64,000 nt of DNA from Vicia villosa (lineage: Eukaryota; Streptophyta; Magnoliopsida; Fabales; Fabaceae). Of the stretch, positions 1 to 12,360 are shown piece after piece. Under the pieces are notes generated by a model, which saw only the letters and a program-made list of their open reading frames with translations, ran no database searches and was not told where the DNA came from. Position 1 is the stretch's first letter, and each line of letters starts with the position of its first letter. The position numbers were made by a program, and so were the translations under genes. The stretch lies in assembly GCF_029867415.1 (NCBI RefSeq), contig NC_081183.1, forward strand, positions 189,187,247-189,251,246, given 5' to 3'.

Positions 1-1663
1 CAACAAAATCTAAATTCAATCACTTTCCCTCCAATCTATTCTTTGACACACTTGATTTTCTTGAATCAAAACACAGACTTTGTCGTGCAATCTATGTCTT
101 GCTACACTTGATTTCCCTGTCAAAGTTTTGATTTATACATTCCACATTTAATTCATTATAGCTAAAGACAAATAGGAGAAAAGAAACAATAGTCTCGTCC
201 TATCTATCTGCACACCGTTTTGAACTATGGTTTATGGTTATATCTTCCACCTCTTAACTAAACAAAACCATTGGACAAAGAGTTGTTCCATCATGTAGTA
301 CTAAAATATAAATCCATAATAACGTTATTAATAATACATTATTGTTGTTGTTGTTCCATGCATGCAGAAAAACAGCTATTCCTGACATTGCCGACATTGA
401 TTCTTCCATGTCGTCCTAATGTTACGGTCAACAAATTAAATTGGTTTTAATTAAAAAAAAGTGAATAAGTTAAAACGGTTACTATTTGATATATTTGCGT
501 AAAAAGTTCATTTATTAATAAAAAATTAAATATATCAATCACATTTGAAGATAAAATTATATATATTATAACTTTAAGTTTGAATCAATAAATCTTGAAA
601 ATATCAAATTCAATTATTGTTTTGATAAATGAACTCAAACATAAACATGGCCTATGTGAAGTCTTCAACAAATTATGACAATGGGGGTAGACAAGAACTT
701 TAGTGCAAGAATATTTACGACAACCTTTTTCTTTTTGAATTAGTATGAGTTGAGTACTAACGTTGTTGCTTTACCATAAAAAAGCTTTCAGTGCAATGAT
801 GATATTAAATACTTTAAGAAATTGAAACTAATGGTTCAATTGAAAACAAACAATGGTCGGTGAAATAACGAGGTAATGTTTTGCTCAGAGTTTGATTAAG
901 AACAAACAATGGTCGGTGGAATAATGAGGTAATGTTTTTCTCAGAGTCGTTTCAAGTTTTTGGAGGTCTTATCTAGGTTAACAGTTTAACCCTAAAAAAG
1001 TGAAATCCTGATCGATAGCTCACATTGCACGCCCGCAAAAACGATCTCAAAAACGATCATGTCTTTAAACCGATGAGATGTTATTGCCGATATGGTGGAG
1101 AGAAAACTGACCTACAAAGTTAGCACATTAACGCTAAAATCGGTGAGAGGACGAAGAATAATGTGAAAGTAATGGATTTGAATACTTGCTATAATCCAAA
1201 ATAAACTTAAAGGACAACATAATTTTACCAAAATGATATGCTCAAAGGCGAGATGAGATATCTCTTTGCATTATTGCCAAACATCAAGTTGTTTTTGTAC
1301 TTAACCGGACCCCATAAAATTGTACTACTACACCAAATAAAGCAAACTCAATAATACAAAGCATATTTCAAATTGTCAAAACATCATTTCATTTCACTTT
1401 GATTTTTAAATTCCATCACTAGTCTTACTTTTAACAACACTTTCCCTCCCATTAGAGCATACATTTATCATCCAAATATCAAAGTGCCAAAAAGCTATCA
1501 CTAAAAGATCATGTTCCACAAAACATACATAAAAGTTGACACAACCTAATCCCTAAAATTTCATGAAGAAACTAAAACCTAAAATTTCTTGTGTCCTAAG
1601 TTACATCCGGTTAAATTACGACGACGCTTTGATTCCGTTACTACCCGACAATCCAAATATGCG
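1..1663. other. 3' flank of the ANT gene, no gene seen
   Basis: AT-rich non-coding sequence downstream of the ANT stop codon. The 3' UTR and polyadenylation site of ANT should lie just below 1663, but no single signal stands out. A short direct repeat at 843-954 is listed separately. No open frame here resembles a known protein. Confidence 0.6.
843..954. repeat. Direct repeat, two copies of about 56 bp
   Basis: The segment starting near 843 (core ACAAACAATGGTCGGTG) recurs from 899 with a few substitutions, both copies ending in a TCAGAGT-type sequence. This is a local tandem duplication about 0.7 kb downstream of the ANT stop codon. No coding content. Confidence 0.75.
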
Positions 1664-4600
1664 CTAAATATCGCTCCAAGCCGCGAAAACGGGCAAATGA
1701 GACATTGAGATGGAACCACCTGAGGGGAACCAAGATCCAACCCTAGTAGCTATAGGACTAACCATTTTAGACCCTATTGGAGGTTTAGGAAAATTCATTG
1801 TGGGGCCATTGCTTTTGTTGTCAGGGCTGCATTCTCTTGAGCTACTTAAGCTAGTCACAAGTGAAGATGAATTTGAAAAATGAGTCCTTATCATCTTGTT
1901 GGGGGAATCATCTACTGAATCAATCCCAATGATATCTTGTAGGGACATAGAGAAGTCAGTTTTTTGATCACATGTGTTTGACTCTTGTTGTGGGGACTGA
2001 TTCCAATTGTTTTCATTCTTGTTCACTGCTTCAACTTCTTGGTTATTTAGGATTGGACTTAAACTTGATACAACATTGTTGTTACACTCTTTGACTTCAG
2101 ATTTCGGTTCTTCGCTATCTTTGATCTTTGTTGTTCTTTTTGCTTGTTCACCGGATAGAAGAGTGTTGCTTGACATGATTTTTTCCACATTGTATCGAGA
2201 TATTTCAAAGTTTGTTACCGCGTTTAGCCCGCGGAATTTGATCGCGGCTACATCATATGATTCGGCAGCTTCCTCTTGAGTGCCTGAAATTAATACCAAA
2301 AAAAAGTATGAAACGTGCTCAGACACGACATAGACACAGACACGAACCACATAGACATTTATGGTTATAGTAAAATACGAGAAAATGTTGCTTATATCAG
2401 AAGTATCGACTGAAGGACTTACTGAATGTTCCGAGATAGAGGTCCCTATTTCCGGCAACTCGGCCTATTCTTGCTTGCCATCTACCATGTTGATGGTGCC
2501 TGCATAACATACATAACATTGAAAAGTAAACTTAGCTTGAATTCATTTTTCTTATACTTATAGGAAGAAAGGTACAAAGGAATCTCATGAAGAACCTTGT
2601 CACTCCTCTATACATCGAGGCACCCCTTGAAAAGCCGCTACTCTTTCTGCAAATCAATTAAACACATCAATAGTTAATAGCTTTTAGTAACAAAATAATG
2701 AGACTTAACCCACATTGTGGTCCTCGAGAAGAATCAACCGATGCAACTTAGTCTCTCCGTGAACAATGTCACATTTTCGATTAAATTCCATTAGGGACCA
2801 ATTTGTAACACCTAATAATGAGAAGTTAATTAGTGTTCAAACCTTCTCAAGTGAGCAACATATTCCTGCCTATTCATATTATTCATTTCTTCGAGTTCAC
2901 TTCGGTAATTTTCTAGCTGTCATAGAGAATAAAGCAAAATCAGACTGGATATTAACAATTTTCCGATTGTTCGCGATGATGATATCATGACACATACCGG
3001 AAAGTTGATGTGAGTTGAAGGTCCCCAATACTTGAGAGCAGCAAGATCATAAGCTCTTGCAGCTTTCACTTCCATATCATAACCACCTTCATTATTTTTT
3101 TCACAAAACAAAAAAGTTACCATATATATCAGTTACTATGTGAAAAGGGTGTTTGAAAAATAGTTCTATGACAAAGGACATAGTACTTACCCAAATAAAC
3201 TGCAATATGTACAATGTTTCGTTGATTTGTCATCCACAATGTGAACATGTGACATGTTATATTAAGTTAGTGGACACTGTTCAGATTAATGGACCAAATT
3301 TTGCAGATGATAAAAAATGTACTACATTACAAATAATTACAAAATAATGTAAAATTGTTCATAACAATTTTTTTATTACTAACCTTGTCTTCCTTTCCTT
3401 GTTTGCCCTTCCTTCTTGCAACTGTTATCCCATAAATGCGCCTCATATCTACCTGTCCATCTATGCCTAATAGGCACGCAAAAAATTCATCAGAGTCGTC
3501 TTTAAGAGCGTGCAGTGTAATACTGTAATGCGAGTTACCGCATAGGGTCTAATATTGGCTTTGAAAATCATTACAAACTTTTGAAGGTAATGTTACTCAA
3601 AGGGTGAAAGTGAAACTTACCTAGTTACTCCTCGGTACTGAGAAGTTCTCTGACCAAATGTATCAATAGATTTCCTATGAACAGGTTGCTTTTGTCCAAC
3701 CTTACCATGTCCTCTCTTTTTAGCTTCAACAACAACTGAATCATTATTACCAGAAGGTGAAATCTGAGTTGGAACAGTGACACAGCTTGATTGAGAGCCA
3801 GGACTCATAGAAAGGCTCAATGACTGTAACTCTCCACAACCATTTACTGTTCCAACACAACCATCATCTCCAACATTATTGTTCCCTTGATGATGTTGTT
3901 CCATAGGATAATCTCTAGGGGCTACAAAGTTCTTGAAGCAATACATGTTCTCTTCCTTAGTTTCTTCTTCTTGTTGATGTTGTTGTTGTTGTTGTTCCAT
4001 CAATGGTGTTTGATACATTCCATGACAAGCAAAACCTGAATAGTATGATGAAATGTCAAGAGAAGAATGTTCTCTATTTGTTGTTTCATTTTCTACATTG
4101 TTGTTGTAGTAGATGCTGTCTAAGCTTAATAAAGCCATGGTTTCTCTCTCATGTCCTTCATACTCATGATGATGAGTTTCCATTGTTGCACCACCTAGAA
4201 AGTCTTCTAGTTTTGGAGATGAAGTTGGTAACATCACTAAAACAATCATAAAAGCAATCATTTCAAAAGGGTCGTAGGAAAACACCTTATTCTATTCTAC
4301 TGTCATGAAAAAACACTTTTCCATAAGTCATTTTCAGCTTATATATAAATGAAAAAGATAGAAAGAAAAAAAAACTAACCTTGTGATTGTGAAGTAGAGA
4401 GAGCTTCTTCCATAGTGCAAAGAGAACCATCAGATTTAAGAGGCATCATAGGTAAAGAAGAATGAAAGGAACTATTGTTATCTGATCCAACACCATAATA
4501 ACATAATGAAGAAGTGTTGTTAATGTTTAAATGTTGTGAAGGTGACATGTAGAAGTTAGAGGGAACAAGAAGAGAAGAAGAAGGTTGGTTGTTATCATGA

Positions 4601-4746
4601 TGATGATGATGATAGTACTGATGATGAGAAGGGTCAGAAGAAGTAAGCTCCATTTTCATATGGTAGGGTGAGAGAGAGAAACCTAACCAGTTATGATTGT
4701 TTCCATCATCACTAGTGTTATTAGTATCATTCATCATAGACTTCAT
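1664..4746 (-). CDS. ANT: AINTEGUMENTA-type AP2/ERF transcription factor (spliced, 9 exons)
   Basis: Double-AP2-domain transcription factor; ANT promotes cell proliferation and lateral organ growth in the nucleus. Inferred exons on the minus strand: 4746-4380, 4236-3621, 3466-3384, 3199-3191 (9 bp), 3086-2998, 2916-2843, 2646-2596, 2499-2423, 2283-1664. All junctions are GT-AG and phases match, giving 1986 nt, 661 aa. ANT-specific marks: N-terminal MKS start, [42 protein letters not shown], basic KKRGHGK, then [16 protein letters not shown] opening AP2 domain 1; domain 2 contains [20 protein letters not shown]; the C-terminus [10 protein letters not shown] closely matches the Arabidopsis ANT end. 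BBM and PLT relatives lack this combination. It is longer than Arabidopsis ANT (about 555 aa), mostly from His/Gln/Asn-rich stretches. The microexon encoding VYL is a known trait of ANT/AIL/WRI1 genes. No disabling change seen. Confidence 0.95.
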
Positions 4747-5175
4747 CTTCTTCTTCTTCTTGTTGGTTCCAAAGCCTTTGAAAACTTGAAAACTTTGTTA
4801 TATCTGATTAGGTGGCAAGAAAAACATAACATGCAAGCAAAGAGAATGAGTTTTATTATGGAAAATGAAACTAGAGGAGGAGCATAAACTAAATTCCATA
4901 GGGATCTGTGTATAATAAAATAAAGACTTTTTTTTTGATAAAATATTTAAAAAGAAAAGATATATGTCCCACCATAGAATCAAATGTATAGATATGTAAA
5001 TGGTATAGTAAATGAAAAATACCTCAAAAGATGAAAATGGTAAGAAGATGAGAGAACTATTTTTGGAGTGTTGAAAAAGTGAAGAGTATGTAGTATGGTA
5101 GGAATGTGGTAGTAGCTGAATCTAGTGAGTGAGTGATTGAGATAAGAAAGTAGTGTTATAGTAGTATTTTTTTTT

Positions 5176-5249
<74 letters not shown>

Positions 5250-5290
5250 CAGTGTATAAGGGTTAAATAGATTTGACATGCAGCAGGACA
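4747..5290 (-). promoter_or_regulatory. ANT leader and core promoter region
   Basis: On the minus strand a TATTTAA motif (about 5269-5263) followed by TTATACA lies just upstream of a long CT tract (GA on the plus strand), which would sit in the 5' leader. Two short upstream reading frames occur: one of 61 codons ending about 50 bp before the ANT start codon, and one running through the CT tract into Leu-Ser repeats. Neither resembles a known peptide. The transcription start is inferred, not seen; a leader intron cannot be excluded. Confidence 0.4.
5180..5245. repeat. (GA)n/(CT)n microsatellite in ANT leader
   Basis: Uninterrupted GA dinucleotide run of about 65 bp. On the ANT sense strand it is a CT tract immediately downstream of the TATA-like motif. 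Such tracts are common in plant 5' leaders and can bind GAGA-binding (BBR/BPC) proteins; that role here is inference. Confidence 0.95.
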
Positions 5291-5676
5291 TATCTGCTTA
5301 TCCGGTCATTTCATTTACAGTACTATGCTCTGTGACAACCTGCATTCTGCAAAGTTTTAAAGCATCTTTATTTTTTTATACTTCATATTTGCACCGCCTA
5401 CATATACATATCATTTTTTTAAATAGTTATGTTTATTTTAGTCTAAAAATCTATAATTAAATCATCCTATGAAGTGTAAATTCCCAATAAATTAACATGA
5501 AACATGTTATCAAAAAAAAATAAAAATGAAACATATATTTGTTTCATAAGAAAAAATGTTATCCGAACTCGAACCAAACATAATCAATTCTGACCTATTT
5601 CATTTATTAGAAATGACCAAGTTTAATTGGTCAGGTTGAAAAGATCAATTCATGTTTAAATATAATATATTTTTGA

Positions 5677-6498
5677 TCAATATTTTATACAGGATGACAA
5701 CGCACTTCTTTCTTTCCTCTTCTTCACAGCAACCTTGTTCCCAGTTTTTGAAGGTTCAGTAAGGGCCTTCTTGATCTTTTCTTTGGTAACCTTCGTTTGA
5801 GGAGTAGCTTTAGGTTTGGAAGGAGGTTGATCACAAACCTGTTTTCCCTTTCGAGTCTTGACTCTATGAGAGATGCTAGATATGAGCTCATCATCAGCAA
5901 TGTCAATAGGATCAGCCAGACTATCCAGATCCACCACATCATTCACAGTAGGGCCTTCTTTAAGAGTTTCTTTAGAAGGAGTAGCAGGGACCTCTTCAGC
6001 TTTCTCTGTTTCAAGAATCTCAACATCTTTAGTTCCTGATGTTTCAACATCTTTAGCTTCAGATGTCTCAACATCTTTAGCACCAGAGATATCAACATTG
6101 TTACCTTCAGATGTTTCAACATCAACCTGATCTTTGCTAGCATCATCTTGATCGTCTCTGCTGTTCTCAGAGGCCGGAGCTTGGGCTAAAGGAACATATA
6201 TTCCTTCTACCTTATGTCCTTCATTCAAGATTCTTGTGACAAGACCTGCGATCGCATTGTGAACATATGCCGAGCCCTCTTTACCCTGAGCAGAAAAGGT
6301 TTCTGGAACAGACCCACCAGTCGATTTTCTTGCATGCATCTTTCTTGGAAGACTACGAACAGGATCGGTAGCTGGAACAGTGTTCAATGGCACAACATTC
6401 AACACACCATCTTGATCACTCACCACATTTGGTGCCCTAGACCCTGATGCTGTTTCAGAGGGAGGAGACGATTTCTTTGAGGGAGAACTCTGAGACAT
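5677..6498 (-). CDS. Env-like third ORF of the SIRE element (N-terminal part)
   Basis: An ORF of 273 aa counted from the Met of MSQSSPSKKSSPPSE, downstream of pol on the same strand. An upstream in-frame Met at 6651 would add 51 residues, but 6498 looks more natural because it begins the low-complexity Ser/Pro-rich N-terminus. The middle carries degenerate acidic repeats around KDVETSE, and the C-terminal part is Lys-rich (KKRKERS). In SIRE/Maximus elements this position holds the so-called env-like ORF of unproven function. No clear signal peptide or membrane segment is visible in the retained part. The last few codons are probably host DNA, because the element is cut off here. Confidence 0.6.
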   Translation of the reverse strand: MSQSSPSKKSSPPSETASGSRAPNVVSDQDGVLNVVPLNTVPATDPVRSLPRKMHARKSTGGSVPETFSAQGKEGSAYVHNAIAGLVTRILNEGHKVEGIYVPLAQAPASENSRDDQDDASKDQVDVETSEGNNVDISGAKDVETSEAKDVETSGTKDVEILETEKAEEVPATPSKETLKEGPTVNDVVDLDSLADPIDIADDELISSISHRVKTRKGKQVCDQPPSKPKATPQTKVTKEKIKKALTEPSKTGNKVAVKKRKERSALSSCIKY

Positions 6499-6696
6499 GT
6501 TGAGAGAAAATGGAATGATGGAGAGAGGTTTGTGAATGCAGCGAATCAGAGAGGTAACGTGAATGCCGAAAATAGGTTTTGTGGGAATGGGAACCGTTTG
6601 GAGAAAGTGTAAAAGAGGGGGAAAATACACTTTAATATGTAATGATAACAAATATTTGGAGAGATGGATTCTGTTGGCCCCACACCCGGTTAATTG

Positions 6697-9600
6697 CTAT
6701 AATTCTTCACAAAGACAAATGCCTAGCTTACTTCTTAGATTTTCAAATTGATTTGCATCCAAGGCTTTTGTGAAAATATCAGCCAGCTGAAGATTAGTAG
6801 CAACATGTTCCAAGGCAATTACTTTATCCTCAACAAGATCTCTAATGTAGTGGTGTCTAATATCAATGTGCTTGGTCCTGCTATGCTGAATAGGATTCTT
6901 TGAAATGTTAATGGCACTTAGGTTGTCACAATATAATGTCATGACATCTTGTGTGACATTGTATTCTGTTAACATTTGTTTCATCCAAACAAGCTGAGAA
7001 CAGCTACTTCCTGCTGCAATGTATTCTGCCTCTGTAGTAGATAAAGATACACAATTTTGTTTCTTGCTGAACCATGAAATAAGATTATTCCCCAAGAAGA
7101 AACATCCTCCTGAAGTACTTTTTCTGTCATCAGCACTTCCAGCCCAATCTGCATCACAATATCCAGTGAGAATAGGTTCACACCCATGAGAGTAGAGCAT
7201 TCCATACTCACAAGTACCATTAACATATTTCAGGATCCTCTTGACTTGGTTTATGTGACTGACCTTGGGATCTGCTTGATACCTAGCACACACCCCAACA
7301 GCAAAGGCAATATCAGGTCTACTAGCTGTAAGATACATCAGGCTTCCTATCATGCTTCTATATAAACTTTGATCAACATTAGTTCCCTTTTCATCTTTGG
7401 ACAGTTTTAAGTGAGTAGGTGCTGGTGTTCTTTTGTGAGTAGCATTTTCCATTCCAAACTTTTTGACAATGTTTTTAGCATACTTGCTCTGAGAGAGAAA
7501 GATTGAGTCTTCCATCTGTTTAACTTGCAGCCCAAGGAAATAAGTTAATTCTCCAACTAGACTCATTTCAAATTTTGATTGCATCTGATCAACAAAGTGT
7601 CTAGTCATCTTGTCTGACATCTCACCAAACACAATATCATCCACATAGATTTGAGCAATCAGGATCTTTCCTCCTTCATCTTTAACAAAAAGAGTTTTAT
7701 CTATCCCTCCTTTCCTGTACCCATTACTAGTAAGAAACTCAGTTAGTCTCTCATACCAAGCTCTAGGGGCTTGTTTCAGGCCATAAAGAGCTTTTCTTAG
7801 TTTGTACACATGGTCAGGATGGTTTGGATCAGCAAAACCTTTTGGTTGTTCCACATAAACTTCCTCGCTCAAGTATCCATTCAAGAAAGCACTCTTCACA
7901 TCCATCTGGTATAGTTTGAATTTTAGAATACAAGCAACTCCTAGCAGTAATCTAATTGACTCAAGTCTAGCAACAGGAGCAAAGGTTTCATCAAAGTCAA
8001 TTCCTTCAACTTGAGTGTATCCTTGAGCAACTAGCCTTGCTTTGTTTCTGATAATAGTTCCCAGTTCATCTGACTTGTTCTTGTAAACCCATTTTGTTCC
8101 AATGACATTAGTACCTTTAGGTCTTGGTACCAGCTCCCATACTTCATTCCTTTCAAACTGGCCTAGTTCTTCTTGCATAGCATTAATCCAGAACTCATCT
8201 GTCAATGCTTCCTTAACATTCTTAGGTTCAATTTTTGACACAAAACAAGAATTTGAAACTAGTTCTCTTGACCTTGTAGTAACTCCACTGTTGAGATTTC
8301 CTATAATAAGTTCATTAGGATGATCTTTTTGAACCCTTATAGATGGACCTTTGTTAGGAGGTTCAGCTTCAGACTCTGTGATAGTAGGACTGCAATCATC
8401 TTCTTTAGTAGATCCTTCAGCTGTAAATTTCCAGAATGTTCCGACATCTTTTGTGACATCTGCTTGATTGTGGACATCATCAACCACAACATTTATGGAT
8501 TCCATTATTACTCTGGTTCTTGAGTTGAACACTCTATAGGCTCCACTGTTTGTAGAGTAGCCCAGAAAAATCCCTTCATCACTCTTGGAATCCATCTTCC
8601 TTCTGTGATCTCTATCAGCAAGAATGTAACACTTACTACCAAACACATGGAAGTATTTGACAGTGGGTTTTCTTCCCTTCCAGATTTCATATAGGGTGGT
8701 AGAGGTTCCTTTTCTTAAGGTAACTCTATTATGAACATAGCAAGCAGTATTCATGGCTTCAGCCCAGAAGTAGATAGGAAGTTTCTTAGCATGAATCATA
8801 GCTCTGGCTGATTCTTGAATAGTTCTATTTTTTCTTTCAACAACCCCATTTTGCTGTGGAGTAATAGGTGATGAAAATTCATGATGTATTCCTTCAGAGG
8901 AGCAGAAATCAGCAAATTTTTGATTCTCAAATTCCTTTCCATGATCACTTCTAATTCTCACAACACCATTTTCTTTTTCCCTTTGAATTCTATGACACGG
9001 ATCTTTGAAAACATCAAACACATCTGACTTTTCTCTGATGAAGTTTATCCAAGTGTATCTGGAGTAGTCATCCACAACCACATAAGCATATTTCGTTCCT
9101 CCGAGACTCTCCATTTGCATTAGTCCCATCAAGTCCATATGAAGCAGTTCTAGAACCCTGGAAGTGGTCAGATGTCTAACCTTTGGATGTGACATCCTGG
9201 TTTGTTTTTCTACCTGACATTCACCGCATATTCTTCCTTCATCAATTTGTAGCTTAGGAATTCCTCTCACAGCTTCCAAAGAGACAATCCTTTTCATACC
9301 TCTTAGATGAAGATGGCCAAGTTTTTGGTGCCACAGCTTTGCTTCTTCTTCTTTAGAGCATACAGTTGAGTAGCTGGATTCATGAGACACCCACAAGTAG
9401 CAGTTATCTTTGGATCTGATTCCCCTCATTACTACTTCCTTTTCTTCATTAGTAACCACACACTCAGTTTTAGTGAAGTTAACTTGGTATCCTTGGTCAC
9501 AGAGTTGACTGATGCTTATGAGATTAGCAGTCAGGCCCTTGACCAACAAAACACCCTCTAGATTTGGAACTCCTGAACAGTCAAGTTTTCCAACTCCTTT

Positions 9601-11341
9601 GATTTCTCCTTTAGCTCCATCACCAAAGGTTACATAGCTAGTAGAGTGATTTTTGATATCAACAAGCAGATTCTTGATTCCAGTCATGTGTCTGGAACAT
9701 CCACTGTCAAAATACCAATCTTCTTTGGCTGATACTCTAAGAGATGTATGAGCTATTAAAGCCATATTTTTGGGTATCCATTGTTGCTTCTGGATGGGCA
9801 TGATCTGCTTAGGTCTGTAGTATGGAGCTTGATCTGGGTATCCATATAATCTGAAGCAAAAGGGCTTAATGTGTCCAAATCTTCCACAGTAATGGCATCT
9901 CCATCTTTGAAATTTTCTCTTCATTTTACTTTTGTCTTGATGTTGAGTCGCATGTTTTGACATCGGGTTCAACATCTCAGTTTCAGGTTTAGCCCTATTA
10001 CAATCTTGGGAATGTTTCTTTGTACCAACAAAGCCTATACCAGACATATCTCCTGAACTCTTTCCAATCTGCAGAATCTCCTCCAACATATCCGAGCCAC
10101 TGTTCAACATTTTTACAGATTTTGACATCTGATCAAGTTTGGATTGTAGCATGATAATTTCACTGTTTAGTTCAGATATTGTTTTACTAAGTCCTTTGTT
10201 ATCAGCCTCCAAATGAACTATGTATTTCTTCTGCTTTTCACCTTGTTGACAGACTTCAGCACTTCTGATACACAGCTTCCTATAGGAGGCTGCCAGTTCT
10301 TCAAAGGTTAGCTCATCTTCACTAGAGTCTTCATCAGAATTACAAACACCAGTAAGGGCTGTGACATGTTTGGCTGATTCTTCTTCAAAGTCACTCTCAG
10401 AATCTTCATCAGACCAGGAGACTGACAGTCCTTTCTTTTGTTTCTTGAGATAAGTAGGACATTCAGCTCTAATATGTCCATACCCTTCACATCCATGGCA
10501 TTGAATTCCTTTGTTGTGATTGTATTTTTCTTCTGGTTTAGCTCTTCTGCCAGAGTCATAAGATCTACTAGTTTCAGATGAGATGTTCTTGACATTAGGT
10601 CTTGGCTTCTGATCCATTCTTCTCATAATTTTGTTAAATTGTTTACCAAGCATAGCTATAGATTCAGATAGATTTTCTTCTCTACTTTCCTCTGCTTCTT
10701 CTTGAGAGTTGGACACAAAAGCTATGCTTTTGTTCTTCTTTTCAGAATTGTCACTGATCCCCATCTCAAAGGTTTGAAGAGATCCAATTAACTCTTCTAC
10801 CTTCATTTTGCTGATATCCTGTGCCTCTTCTATAGCTGTAACTTTCATATCAAATCTCTTAGGCAGGGATCTAAGGATTTTTCTCATCAGCTTTTCATCA
10901 GACATTTTTTCTCCCAAAGCTCCTGAGGTATTAGCAATATCAAGGATATTCATGTGAAAATCCTGAATACTTTCATCATCTTTCATCCTTGGAAGTACCT
11001 TCATGAGTGGTCTTGAGGGTATCCCAGACATCTTTGGCTAGTTCACAATGGTGTACTAGTCTGAATATATTCCTGTCAATTCCATTGAATAAAGCATTTA
11101 AAGCTTTAGAGTTGCCAAGCGCCAATGCCTCCTCATCTTTGTCCCATTCTTCCTCTGGTTTAAGAGTTTTCTTGCCATCTTTATCAGTAGTGACAGGATG
11201 TTCCCATCCTTTGTTTACAGCTCTCCATGCTTTACTATCCACGGATTTCAGAAAAGCCACCATGCGAGGCTTCCAATAATCATAATTGGAACCATCCAGA
11301 ATGGGTGGTCTAATCACAAATCCACCACCTTCCTTGTCCAT
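6697..11341 (-). pseudogene. SIRE gag-pol polyprotein, frameshifted in gag
   Basis: Retrotransposon capsid and replication polyprotein. Gag opens at 11341 (start MDKEGGGFVIRPP) and runs to about 10990, where the family sequence between TSK and RMKDDESIQ is missing. The deletion shifts the frame, so gag ends early at 10976. The second frame then stays open for about 1,430 codons to 6697. In order it carries: zinc knuckle [14 protein letters not shown], coiled-coil-like stretch, second knuckle [14 protein letters not shown], protease DSG near 9710, HHCC pre-integrase motif, integrase D-D-E with [16 protein letters not shown] and [16 protein letters not shown] with YVDD near 7640, and RNase H with CDADWAGS and STTEAEY, ending [10 protein letters not shown]. 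Only the gag break seems to disable it. Confidence 0.9.
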
Positions 11342-11397
11342 AGTACCAGAAAATACTGTCCCTAGATCTCACCCAGTAAACCAAACAGGCAGGGTGC

Positions 11398-11412
11398 CTG
11401 CTCTGATGCCAA
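11398..11412 (-). other. Primer-binding site of SIRE element
   Basis: On the minus strand TTGGCATCAGAGCAG begins two bases after the LTR terminal CA. This closely matches the plant copia primer-binding site complementary to initiator methionine tRNA (consensus TGGTATCAGAGC, one substitution). Confidence 0.85.
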
Positions 11413-11413
11413 T

Positions 11414-12355
11414 TGAAATTCTGGAATCAGATACGTGATGTCGAAAAGGATGTCACGACATTACCTATTTGAACAATTCTATAATAATGAACAAGAAATA
11501 AAACAAATGACACAAGTGATTTGTTAACCCAGTTCGGTGCAATTACACCTACGTCTGGGGGCTACCAAGCCAGGGAGGAAGTCCACTATAAGTAGTATTA
11601 ATTCAGAGTAATACACATCAAGACTACACCTTTCACTTAATATCTACCCAATGCAACTTCAATCTAAGCTACTTAGATCAGAGATCCTACTCGCTCCCCC
11701 TCAATCACAGCAGTGATGAATAACACTCAACAAATATGAAAAGAAGACACACTTCAAGGACACAACTTGATCTTGCTTAAAAGCTTCAATCAAGTACAAT
11801 GGTACTCTTGCTTAAAAGCTTCAAGTACCTCTTACAACACAAACAAAAGCACCTAGACCAAGACAACCATCACGATGATTGTTTGGCTCACAAGAAAACT
11901 AGAACTTCAAAAACCCTAATCACAAAACAACTTCTATCACCCTTAAAAACTATTTTAGGGCTGCAGCTTCTTCAGTAATATATAGAGTCTTCAAAACGCA
12001 GCAGCTGGGCCTTGGATCCAAATTAGTCTTTAACCTAATTAAACTAATTTCCACAATTCAAGGAGCCAAAGATAATAGCAATCAAGTACGTTCTTGAAAA
12101 GTCCAATCAGATCATAATCTAATATTTCCAAGTAAGGCTCAGTCCAATATTTCCAAATAAAGCGCATATCGTAACAGATCACACCTACAGAATTAGTAAC
12201 AGAATAATATGTAGCACCTACGGATGTCATGACATCGGCGTTGACATCAGGAAAAGGCCTGCACAAATAAAGGCTTCAATACATGTCATGACATCAGTTT
12301 TGACATGATAAAATCACAATGAGTTTTACCAAAAATTACAGCCAATCAACAACAT
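11414..12355 (-). repeat. 5' LTR of SIRE element
   Basis: About 0.94 kb, ending in ...TTTCA directly before the primer-binding site. The 5' boundary is uncertain (possible TG starts at 12360, 12354 or 12351) because there is no partner LTR to align. The LTR contains several short palindromes built on ATGTCATGACAT (for example near 12230 and 12285) and related GTCGTGACATC near the 3' end. A stretch at 11525-11580, ACCCAGTTCGGTGCAATTAC, is typical of SIRE LTRs in legumes by recollection. Confidence 0.75.
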
Positions 12356-12360
12356 CTACA

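Larger units (their letters stand above)
5690..12355 (-). mobile_element. SIRE-lineage Ty1/copia retrotransposon, 3' truncated
   Basis: Order on the minus strand: 5' LTR (about 12355-11414), primer-binding site matching initiator-Met tRNA, gag, pol in copia order (PR, INT, RT, RH), then a downstream env-like ORF. That layout, the gag start with RPPILDGSNYDYW, and two separate zinc knuckles are typical of the SIRE/Maximus lineage. No 3' LTR is present: coding similarity stops near 5690, after which host-like AT-rich sequence leads into the ANT promoter. The element therefore lost its 3' end by deletion. The pol frame is open, so insertion or truncation is not ancient. No target duplication can be tested because one end is missing. 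Confidence 0.85.

Noticed and set aside
4980..5291. 103-codon frame with long Leu-Ser repeats upstream of ANT
   Set aside because: It is the translation of the CT microsatellite; no homology and no sign of selection.
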